Shown here: positions 44,149-51,790 of the stretch, piece after piece | Layout of the letters: each line of letters opens with the position of its first letter | How positions within the stretch are numbered: the first letter of the stretch is position 1 | From: CAYGAG01 sp964347765 | Lineage (GTDB): Archaea > Thermoproteota > Bathyarchaeia > Bathyarchaeales > Bathycorpusculaceae | DNA length: 64,000 nucleotides | Reading direction: 5' to 3' | NCBI GenBank assembly: GCA_964347765.1 | Contig: CAYGAG010000006.1 | Location: 1-64,000 of the forward strand | Program-made: the position numbers and the translations under genes | The notes under the pieces: generated by a model | The model's input: the letters and a program-made list of their open reading frames with translations, nothing else | Database searches by the model: none | Told to the model about the DNA's origin: nothing

Positions 44149-46882
44149 TTATGTGCGCGGGAAAAAGGGATGAGTCCAGCCGATCCAACCGAATTTCCTA
44201 GCGGTATTTCCTATGTCTTTCATGTCAACTATGTAATCGTTGTTGATGTCTCCGATCCCCATATACCATCTCGGATGTCCAGGGTAGGCTCCAAATGCTC
44301 TAGCTACTTGTGCTATGTCTTTCATGTCGATCTTGAAATCTGGAGTTGGTAGCTGGAATTTGTAGGGATATTCTGTTAGACCTAAGTCGTCATAGAGGTT
44401 GCTTCCCGCAATGTCAGGACCATCGAAATAGGGAATGATATCCTTGTATAAACCAAACCATCCGTCCTTGTAAGTGATGATTGTACCATAGAATGCATGT
44501 GTCCAGCTGTATACGCCTTCAAATTCCGTTGGTAATGTGACGTTGACTTCGACACTAGTAGTTCTGAATAGTGTGATTTCGCCTATCCATGAATGTGTCC
44601 AGTTTGCTTCGGTAGTTATTACGGTATCTCGGAATTCTATTGTTGTTTCATTTGGATATGTGATGGATATATCCCCTGTTATTGGTTGATCGTACAAGTT
44701 GTAGACTTTGTAATCAACTCTGTATGGTTGTGTGTAGTAATCTATCTTTGCGCTTCTTGTTCCGTTAACCATTGCTTCGGCTATTATCGGATGATGTCTG
44801 TAGTATCCTTTCGGCGAGGTGACTGGTGTGCTACCGGGCAGATTTGTTTGCACTGTGTCGTCGGGACGATTGGCTACTAACAGAACGTGACTGCCTTCGA
44901 CGTATTCTTCTAGCCTCCATGGACCTGATCCAATCAGATTGGGGTCTGGTGCAAAGCCTGACATGACATCTCCAGGCGCGGTTTCTATAAGCGGTTTCCA
45001 TATGTGTTTGGGTAGGATGATTGTACTGCTAGCCCGTCCCCATAACCACATGCTCTGCTGAGAGAACAGTAATTCAAAGTTATATGCATCGTAAAGCTTG
45101 ATGTCCAATATTTCCTCCCAGTGCCACCATGGAGGAGGCGGTATGCCCTGCTCTCTCAGTAATTGCTCAAGTTCCACCCAAGTGAAATATACATCTGCTG
45201 TTGTTAGAGGTGTGCCGTCGTGCCATGTTATATCAGGTCTCAGCTTCAGCCTAATCTTTGTGCATTCCCCATTGAGGGGATGAGTGTATGTGCTTATCTG
45301 AAAGTCTTCTGCTAGCCACGGGATGAACTCGGCTAGATTATACGGATTACGCTGGATCAGAGGTTCGTAGATCAAGCTGAGTACATTCCAATCCCAAAAC
45401 CATTCAGCGGAAACCGGGTTTAACATCGTAAGTTCTGGCGTCTTGAATCCCCAACGTATTGTCATGTTTTCCCCGTCACCGCGTATATGGCCTTGAGGAT
45501 GCATGTTAAGGAAACTCCAGAAATTGTCGATTCCAACACCTGATACGTCGACTGCACCTTCCCAGTATTGACCTCGATATTGATTTTCTCCGTCATCTGG
45601 AGTTATAGGTTGCCAAGTATTACCCCCTGTATAATAACGGCTTATGGCTTTGCTGCCAGCATAGGACCATAGAGGCACTCCATAAGCATTTTCTGCGAAT
45701 ATCAGTTGGGCTAGTGTGGCATTTTTCAGTGCTTCTTCCTGCGTTTTGGCTTCTATTGTTCTGATGGCAGTTTCGCAGAACTCTTCATCTTTAACGCCTG
45801 CATAGTTGTAACAGAAGCCTGGATGCCAGTAGTAATCCCAACACCAGAGGATAAGATGGTCAGGGTCAACACCAAACTGCCACCCTCCAATGTAGAGATG
45901 GAAATTCTTTTCTGACATCACATGTTGATATATATCCACCGGGTGTAGCCACATACGGTTGACTCTGATTTGAACGGTGTCGAGTTCATCTGCCAAGAAA
46001 TTGGCAAATGCCGACCTTCTTTCATCATCTGTTCTCATCGGGNNNNNNNNNNNNNNNNNNNNNNNNNNNNNNNNNNNNNNNNNNNNNNNNNNNNNNNNNN
46101 NNNNNNNNNNNNNNNNNNNNNNNNNNNNNNNNNNNNNNNNNNTCTGTTCTCATCGGGAATTTCAGTTCAAGATATTCATCTGGTTGTTCTATACTATCAT
46201 TGTTGCGATCCCAGAATCTCCAACCCGTCGTGGAGTTGACCGGAAAACCACCTGCATCAAGTAAGGTTTCAGCTGCCGCACGACCGTAAGGATATGTTAT
46301 GTTTTCTAAAGCTCCTTCAGGTCTAATATCTGGGTGTCTATAACCTTGATGCGGCACGATTGTGTAAAGAGGCTCGTAGAATCCCTCTCCTATGATTGTA
46401 TCTAACTGGCTTCTATCGACGAGGTGAGCTATAGCCTGTCTCATCTCTTTAACGCTTGTGGGATTTGGATAGACCGGATTAGGATAGCTTGGATCTGGTG
46501 GATTACCTAAGTGTTCGTTGTTATTGTTGTTGATATCCAAGATTATGAGACTTAATTCTGAACCATAGAAAACCGTGTTGATCGTTTCGTTGTATGGAAG
46601 TCCTGTGGCAGGATTAGCCGTGTTGCTAGTGAACAGATCATAGTATTCTTTTGACAATGGCCAATCAGTGATATCGATTTCTCCATTCGCAAGCGCATAC
46701 CATTCAGCTGTTTCGTTCTCAAGTTTGATGAGTAGTCTGTCTGCTCTAGGTCCGAACTTCTGGAATTTTGTGTCGTCTGATGTCCCATCGTTGTATGTCC
46801 AAGATTTGATCGGCTGGATGTTGAACGTTAGCATCAAAAGCAACGATATCGCTAGAATTATTCCAATGTTTCTCCTTTTCAA
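44149..46882 (-). CDS. Family-5 ABC solute-binding protein with dockerin-like tail (split by N run)
   Basis: Read through the 100-N gap after merging the duplicated 15-base flank, this is one 872-residue protein. It has a signal peptide (IGIILAISLLLMLTFNI core, ~5-21), then SBP_bac_5 (OppA/DppA-like) sequence. A segment resembling the C-terminal lobe (~35-390: MRQAIAHLVDRSQL, LKFPMRTDDERRSAFANFLA) comes before one resembling the N-terminal lobe (~430-640: WLAEDFQIS, IRLKLRPDITWHDGTPLTTA, LIGSGPWRLEEY). Residues ~640-770 are a beta-rich linker. The C-terminus is dockerin-like: two repeats, DMKDIAQVARAFG and DMKDIGNTARKFG, with a PRW linker. Peptide or oligosaccharide uptake is likely. Start TTG behind GGGGGAG. 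Confidence 0.8.
46043..46142. other. 100-N assembly gap, probably spurious
   Basis: Exactly 100 N, the conventional unknown-length scaffold gap. The bases TCTGTTCTCATCGGG occur immediately before it (46028-46042) and immediately after it (46143-46157). Collapsing to one copy removes the gap and keeps the solute-binding protein in frame across KFPMRTDDERRSAF, so little or nothing seems to be missing. Open frames that begin in or run through the Ns are artefacts. Confidence 0.85.
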
Positions 46883-47187
46883 TTCTCTTCTCCCCCTTTC
46901 TAATCAACGCGTGTCAAAGACTTCTTTTTTCAGTCTTTTTGACTGAATTTAATAGTATATCTAAGGATCATTAAAGATTTTATAAATAAAGACTATATAA
47001 ATATTGGCGTGCGCCAATGAAATTCTGAGCGTGCGCTCCATACATTATGGGTTAGATATCTGCAGTTCATTGAAAGGCAAACGGCCTGCTCTTGGAAATA
47101 TACCTCTTTCCCACTGTAGACAAGAGACACAAAAGGTTCTGTCTTTGGACAGCATAGACTCTGCATATTTCTGCATCAAGTTGGATG
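46883..47187 (-). promoter_or_regulatory. Promoter region of the solute-binding protein gene with palindromic site
   Basis: An AT-rich 305-base interval without genes. On the minus strand two TATA candidates occur, TTTATATAG (46994-47002 reversed) and CTTTATTTATAAAA (46978-46991 reversed), ~100-120 bases before the TTG start. Directly upstream of the first, ATTGGCG-TG-CGCCAAT (47003-47018) is a perfect 7-bp inverted repeat around two bases. The position just behind the TATA box suits an activator or a regulator touching the BRE. A near-inverted repeat GTCAAAGACT...AGTCTTTTTGAC (46914-46944) lies in the leader. Confidence 0.5.
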
Positions 47188-48498
47188 TCAGACTACATCT
47201 GGATTTCCTATCTCTTCTACCACTCTTTTGATTTCTAGGGTCTTCTGTTCTCTCTTCTTTAGGTCTCTTACGACAACGTTTCCTTTCTTCTGTTCTTCTT
47301 TTCCCACAATTACCGCGTAATCCATATTTCGCCTGTCGGCGTCTTGCAAAGCGCTACCTATTCTTCGTCCCATGACCTCAAATTCAACAGAAATACGAGC
47401 ATTTCTAAGCATTTGAGAGATCTCTAGAGCTTCTTCCTTCATCTCCTCACCAACCGGAATAACCATGACTTTCTTTCTCTCATTCGCTTTTATCGGTCTT
47501 CTCTGTTTCTCCATTGCTATCATGATTCTATCCAGTCCATGCGCGACACCTACCGCTGGTGTGGATTTGCCTCCAAACAACTCAATAAGTTTGTCGTATC
47601 TTCCTCCGCCGCCTAACGCCACATCCATCTCTGAGACATATATCTCGAAGACCATCCCAGTGTAATACTCCAGCCCTCGGGCGAAACCTGCATCAACGAA
47701 GATTTCGGTATTCTCCTCGCATTTCACAACTAATCTCAGTATTTCCTGAAGGTTCTGTACGGCGAGACTGGCCTCTTCGTATTCTTCGACTCTTTTCTTC
47801 ATTGAGTTTAGGATCTCGGACACTTCCCTACCTTTGACTTCAATCAGATCTTCAAGAGTAGCAAGGCACTTGCGGGAAGCATCAGCTCTTTCAACAATCT
47901 TTAGGGCGTCATTGTACTCTCTTTTGTCCATCAAATGCATGATCTGGTTCTGAAGTCTCTCATCAATATTCTCTTGGTTCAGTATTCCTCTTAGGACTCC
48001 TACATGACCAACTTTGAAGAGACAGTTCTCCAATCCCGCGATAGATATCAAGCTGTTGGTGAGCATAATCGTCTCAGCGTCGGCCTCAGGATTGCTTGAA
48101 CCCATCAACTCATAATTTGATTGCCAAAACTCTCTGAAGCGGCCCTGTTGCGGCTCGTCGTACCTGTACAGACTTCCAGCACAGAATATCCTAAGAGGCT
48201 TAGGCTCGTTTTTCAACGTATGTGCGACCAATCTGGCCACCGAAGCTGTAAACTCTGGTCTCAAAGCCACTCTCCGCCCGCCCAAATCTTTGAAAGCGTA
48301 CATTCTGGAACGAATCTCTTCACCTGCTTTTTCAGCCAAAAGCTTGTACGACTCTAAAATGGGCGTTATTATCTCCTGGTATCTATAAAGCTGAGCCACC
48401 GTTCTGGCTCCAGCTTCCAGATATCTCATCCTCTGAGCCTCTTCAGGCAAGAAGTCTCTCATTCCTCGGACTCTTCTGAACTTCGACAATTTCAACAT
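47188..48498 (-). CDS. hisS: Histidyl-tRNA synthetase
   Basis: A 436-residue class II synthetase. Motif 1 lies in FLPEEAQRMRYLEAGARTVAQ...ITPILES, motif 2 in FRPE-like LRPEFTASVARLVA and FCAGSLYRYDEPQQGRFREFWQ, the His-specific ARGLEYYTGMVFE is present, motif 3 is VGVAHGLDRIMIAM, and there is a C-terminal anticodon-binding domain (VMVIPVGEEMKEEALEI). It charges tRNA-His. It starts four bases after endA, so mtnA-endA-hisS form a probable operon. Confidence 0.95.
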   Translation of the reverse strand: MLKLSKFRRVRGMRDFLPEEAQRMRYLEAGARTVAQLYRYQEIITPILESYKLLAEKAGEEIRSRMYAFKDLGGRRVALRPEFTASVARLVAHTLKNEPKPLRIFCAGSLYRYDEPQQGRFREFWQSNYELMGSSNPEADAETIMLTNSLISIAGLENCLFKVGHVGVLRGILNQENIDERLQNQIMHLMDKREYNDALKIVERADASRKCLATLEDLIEVKGREVSEILNSMKKRVEEYEEASLAVQNLQEILRLVVKCEENTEIFVDAGFARGLEYYTGMVFEIYVSEMDVALGGGGRYDKLIELFGGKSTPAVGVAHGLDRIMIAMEKQRRPIKANERKKVMVIPVGEEMKEEALEISQMLRNARISVEFEVMGRRIGSALQDADRRNMDYAVIVGKEEQKKGNVVVRDLKKREQKTLEIKRVVEEIGNPDVV

Positions 48499-48502
48499 CT
48501 CT

Positions 48503-49060
48503 CTACTTCAGAGTTAGCTGGGAAACTGAATAGTAAACTATTTCTCCTCTGCGATTCATAACTGCCAAAACTAACTCTTTTTTCAGACTTTGGCAGTGCT
48601 TCAAAACCTGAGTCAAATACCTCACAGTAACAGGTTTCCCTTCCTGCATGCTCAAAACCAAGAATTTCGCCGGGCTCTCTCTGTACTCCCCTCGATCGTA
48701 GACTCGAAAATCAACACCTAAACCAAAACCGCCTCGAACAACATAACCGCGACTTCTCAAATCACGATACGCCAAATATTTGACCCAAGCGTCTTCCTCA
48801 GCACTTTCATAACGCTGCAGGAGGCTCTGAAAATCCATCTTCTTATTATTCCTGTATTTGACTTCCAGTGTCTCCTTTCCCAAAAGATACAAAGATTCAT
48901 AGAAAGCAAGCAGAAGCTCATGATCATCGGCGACTCCGTACCCTTTCGAAGAAAGCTCATCTATACTCTCCTTTTCCTGAATTCTTATGCCTTTTTCCGT
49001 GAAGAGACCGTTGATCCGAAACTCAGCGTTAACAGTTGATCGTTTCTCATTGTTCTTCAT
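48503..49060 (-). CDS. endA: tRNA-splicing endonuclease EndA-type subunit, catalytic His apparently lost
   Basis: A 185-residue protein with the EndA two-domain layout: an N-terminal domain with YGVADDHELLLAFYESLYLL (~41-60) and a C-terminal nuclease domain. Of the catalytic Tyr-His-Lys triad, Tyr121 (DFRVYDRG) and Lys161 (SLKKELVLAV) are present. The conserved H-A-K-[YF]-L-V segment reads SPAKFLV, so the expected His is Pro130. EndA cuts the bulge-helix-bulge of archaeal introns. This copy may be a structural partner subunit of an alpha2-beta2 enzyme, or an altered active one. ATG at 49060 is preferred to TTG at 49075. It lies between mtnA (32 bases upstream) and hisS (4 bases downstream). 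Confidence 0.82.
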   Translation of the reverse strand: MKNNEKRSTVNAEFRINGLFTEKGIRIQEKESIDELSSKGYGVADDHELLLAFYESLYLLGKETLEVKYRNNKKMDFQSLLQRYESAEEDAWVKYLAYRDLRSRGYVVRGGFGLGVDFRVYDRGEYRESPAKFLVLSMQEGKPVTVRYLTQVLKHCQSLKKELVLAVMNRRGEIVYYSVSQLTLK

Positions 49061-49092
49061 TGAAACCCTTAACAAAGATGAACTCCTATCCT

Positions 49093-50109
49093 TTATAAGC
49101 TGTCAAACGTGGCGAAATCATTTTCACGCAAGATGCCGTCTTCACAGATAATTGCTGTAACATATTCTAGTGGCGTGATATCAAAGGCGGGATTCATAAC
49201 ATCCACTGTCTGAGGAGCGATCCTCTGTGAGCCAACATTTGTAACCTCTTCTGGCGACCTCTCCTCAATAACGACCTTTGCTGATGTTTTCTCTAAGTCA
49301 AAAGTGGATTTGGGAGCTGCCACGAAAAACGGAATCTCATGCTCCTTTGCCAGCACAGCGATACCGTAAGTTCCAATCTTGTTGAAAACTGCATCCTTAA
49401 CCACCCTATCCGCTCCTACGACAACTTTGCTGACTAGATGTCTATACATCACATAGCCTACCATATTATCTGTGATCAGCGATACGGGTATGCCGTCTCT
49501 TTTGAGCTCGTAGGTCGTCAGCCTTGCCCCCTGCAATTTCGGCCGCGTCTCGGTTGCGATAACCTTTATCTTTTTTCCTTCTTGCCAAGCAGTTCTTACG
49601 ATCCCTAAGGCTGTGCCATACTCTACAGTTGCCAAGGAACCTGCATTGCAATGGGTCAACACAACATCGCCATCATGAACGAGTGCAGCTCCATGCTTAC
49701 CTATCAACCGGTTCAGCTTTACATCCTCTTCCGCGATTTTTTCAGCCTCTTCTACTACCAATGCAGCGAGATCGCTAGCATTTCCTGAGAAATCTTTCGT
49801 CGCCTCTAGGATTCTGTCCAGAGCCCAAGAAAGATTGACAGCCGTAGGCCTCGTTCGTCTCAAAAGCTCAGCAGCTTTCTTCAACTCTCCAATTAGTCTG
49901 TCCTTGCTACCTGCCTTTGAATAGTAGGCGACCAAAGCCATCCCAAAAGCTCCAACTGCTCCCAAAAGCGGTGCTCCCCTCACCCTCATATCTCTGATTG
50001 CCTCGGAAATTTCACTGATATTTTTCATCTCAAAAGTCACAAGATCATGTGGAAGCCTAGTCTGGTCTATTGTTGAAACTATCCCATTACGCCACTCTAT
50101 CGTTCTCAT
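49093..50109 (-). CDS. mtnA: S-methyl-5-thioribose-1-phosphate isomerase (MtnA family)
   Basis: A 338-residue protein of the eIF2B-alpha/MtnA fold. MtnA hallmarks are MRVRGAPLLGAVGAFGMAL (~41-59), LTHCNAGSLATVEYGTALG with the catalytic Cys, ETRPKLQGARLTTYEL, and VVGADRVVKDAVFNKIGTY with the catalytic Asp. The enzyme isomerises 5-methylthioribose-1-phosphate in methionine salvage. In archaea, close relatives act as ribose-1,5-bisphosphate isomerase in AMP degradation, but the ETRPxLQGxRLT and N-terminal sequence favour MtnA. A TATA box (TTTATAC, ~50145-50151 on the minus strand) lies ~35-40 bases upstream. First gene of the mtnA-endA-hisS run. Confidence 0.9.
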   Translation of the reverse strand: MRTIEWRNGIVSTIDQTRLPHDLVTFEMKNISEISEAIRDMRVRGAPLLGAVGAFGMALVAYYSKAGSKDRLIGELKKAAELLRRTRPTAVNLSWALDRILEATKDFSGNASDLAALVVEEAEKIAEEDVKLNRLIGKHGAALVHDGDVVLTHCNAGSLATVEYGTALGIVRTAWQEGKKIKVIATETRPKLQGARLTTYELKRDGIPVSLITDNMVGYVMYRHLVSKVVVGADRVVKDAVFNKIGTYGIAVLAKEHEIPFFVAAPKSTFDLEKTSAKVVIEERSPEEVTNVGSQRIAPQTVDVMNPAFDITPLEYVTAIICEDGILRENDFATFDSL

Positions 50110-50322
50110 AGAACCGCCACAGCAAACCGTTCAACGCAGTATAATGTATAAAGCTTGTCAGAAAACGTGGAAGTGAACATGTGAAAGTACATGAAATTCT
50201 AAGCAAGCTATGCTTGAAACACGATTCAGCAATTTTGATTCTGCAGCTGTTCTCGTATAGTGCTCATACGCAAAAGAATTGTGAAAACGAAGATGTTGCT
50301 GCTCATTAATTCTGAACTTAGT

Positions 50323-51057
50323 CTATGGCTCCTTGACATAGGTTATGACTTCTATTGGGCATCTTTCTGAGAGTGCCAGATTCGTCTTCCATTCGTCCCC
50401 CACAGCGATTAGCGAGAAGACCCCAGATATTTCGGCTCTTGCTTTTCGAACTAGCTCAACCAAAGCAGCTTGTGTCTCTCCCGTCTTGACCATGTCGTCC
50501 ACTATCAGAACGCTGTCTCTCTTCCTGATCTCGCCTTTAGGGATGTAAAGAGTTACAGTGACCCCTGAATTTCTGAGCGCATACGTTTCTTCCAGAAAAG
50601 CTTTGACGCCAACCTCCTTGCTTCTCTTAGCTATAACAAGGTTGACTCCCAGAGAGCTGGCCACCATTGTGGCCAAAGGAATTCCATCCACTGCAGCTGT
50701 GAGAATCCTTGTTACGCGTTTTCCAGCGAAATTGGCTAGCGCTCGGTTGGCTGCTTGCTTCAGGATGTTAGAATCTCCTATGATTCCTGTGTTGTCGAAA
50801 TATCCGTCTTCGTTAAACTTTATTCTGTTCCGAAGCTCCCTCTCCAACCCGACTATTTTCGTCAATATTTTCCAGAGATGCTTCGCCCTGTCAATATTCG
50901 GCAGCACGTGTCCCTTAGCATATCTACTCAACACGGTGACCGGTAGACCAGTCTTAGAAGACAACTCCCGGTAAGTTATGTTTCTCTTGTACTTTGCAGT
51001 TCTAAGCAGCTCAATAGTCATAAGCCGAAGTTTCAACTCTTCTGCGTGTGTGCTCAT
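50323..51057 (-). CDS. HTH-phosphoribosyltransferase regulator (GfcR-like)
   Basis: A 244-residue fusion. The N-terminal helix-turn-helix (~20-55: YKRNITYRELSSKTGLPVTV) is followed by a phosphoribosyltransferase-fold domain (~90-244) with the PRPP loop SVLIVDDMVKTGET and an orotate-PRTase-like core. This is the layout of GfcR/PurR-like archaeal regulators, which bind DNA and sense nucleotide or sugar phosphates rather than catalyse. ATG at 51057 is preceded by GGGGAGGG; the frame extends to a GTG at 51078. TTATAAATG (~51127-51135 on the minus strand) is a TATA candidate at a sensible distance. Confidence 0.8.
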   Translation of the reverse strand: MSTHAEELKLRLMTIELLRTAKYKRNITYRELSSKTGLPVTVLSRYAKGHVLPNIDRAKHLWKILTKIVGLERELRNRIKFNEDGYFDNTGIIGDSNILKQAANRALANFAGKRVTRILTAAVDGIPLATMVASSLGVNLVIAKRSKEVGVKAFLEETYALRNSGVTVTLYIPKGEIRKRDSVLIVDDMVKTGETQAALVELVRKARAEISGVFSLIAVGDEWKTNLALSERCPIEVITYVKEP

Positions 51058-51157
51058 AACCCTCCCCTTTATATACATTCACAAGTCAAACAGTGCGATG
51101 CTTACCCTTTATTATTGCAATACGCATTTATAATTTCCGTTCCTGCATTTAATGTGA

Positions 51158-51264
51158 TGGCGGGTCCGCTGGGATTTGAACCCAGGATCTTCGGCTCTCC
51201 TCAGATGCGTTTAGAAGGCCGACGCGCTGTCTGGGCTGTGCTATCCATGCTGCGCCACGGACCC
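51158..51264 (-). tRNA. tRNA-Arg (TCT anticodon) with two introns; CCA encoded
   Basis: On the minus strand the acceptor GGGTCCG (51258-51264) pairs with CGGACCC (51162-51168); discriminator G, CCA at 51158-51160. The anticodon stem TCGGC/GCCGA encloses 22 bases; removing a 15-base intron after position 37 (51197-51211) leaves the loop CTTCTAA with anticodon TCT. The D stem GCGC (51252-51255) can only pair with GCGC (51224-51227) if a further 14 bases (51228-51241) in the D arm are also removed. Both removals give a normal 75-base tRNA closely resembling archaeal tRNA-Arg(TCT). So there is one canonical and one noncanonical intron. Confidence 0.85.
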
Positions 51265-51400
51265 ACAGTTTCCGATACATATTTGTCTGATATAGTCTTA
51301 TCTATCAGTTTCTTTAATCAATAACTTCATATGCTTTCGTGTAAGCATATCCCCAAAGGTTTTAAAGCGCCAGTTAATCATATTACATTTGGAGAAGGGG

Positions 51401-51784
51401 ATGGCAAATTTGGAAAATCGATTTGGTGAAATTCCCATCCCATTAGTGAACTACATACATCTGATAAGATATCGCAGAACGCCCTATTATGACATAGTGA
51501 AACACGTTCTGAAGGACATGGAAATGCATTACAAGGCAGCAGACCGTGGCTCAGGTACGATCTACACGATCAATCCGAGAATGTTACAGGAAGAGATTGA
51601 GAAGAAGGTTGAAAGCGAAAAGCTGACCACCGTGAATATCTGCCGGACGATCCTAGCGCTTCTCTATGGAAGTGAACTTCAAAGGGAAGATGACTTCTAC
51701 GTGACAACAACTAGCCGAGGTCGAAGGAACTACCACATCAAAGTGAACAATCGCACTCTGAACTCTCTGAATAGATTTGTCTAA
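51401..51784 (+). CDS. Hypothetical protein, possible small winged-helix/DNA-binding
   Basis: A 127-residue soluble protein, family not recognised. A Tyr/Arg-rich N-terminus (PLVNYIHLIRYRRTPYYDIVKHVLKD) is followed by a Glu/Lys helix (LQEEIEKKVESEKLTTVNICRTIL) and a C-terminal beta-like stretch with basic residues (TSRGRRNYHIKVNNRTL). The shape suggests a small helix-turn-helix fold with a wing, but that is weak. The ATG at 51401 follows GGAGAAGGGG; TTG at 51389 is an alternative. TATA-like TTTTAAA (51360-51366) lies ~35 bases upstream. Its stop is six bases from the converging LeuRS gene. Confidence 0.6.
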   Translation: MANLENRFGEIPIPLVNYIHLIRYRRTPYYDIVKHVLKDMEMHYKAADRGSGTIYTINPRMLQEEIEKKVESEKLTTVNICRTILALLYGSELQREDDFYVTTTSRGRRNYHIKVNNRTLNSLNRFV

Positions 51785-51790
51785 GGGACT

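Noticed and set aside
45970..46289. Plus-strand frames crossing the N run
   Set aside because: They exist only because Ns contain no stop codons and lie opposite the solute-binding gene.
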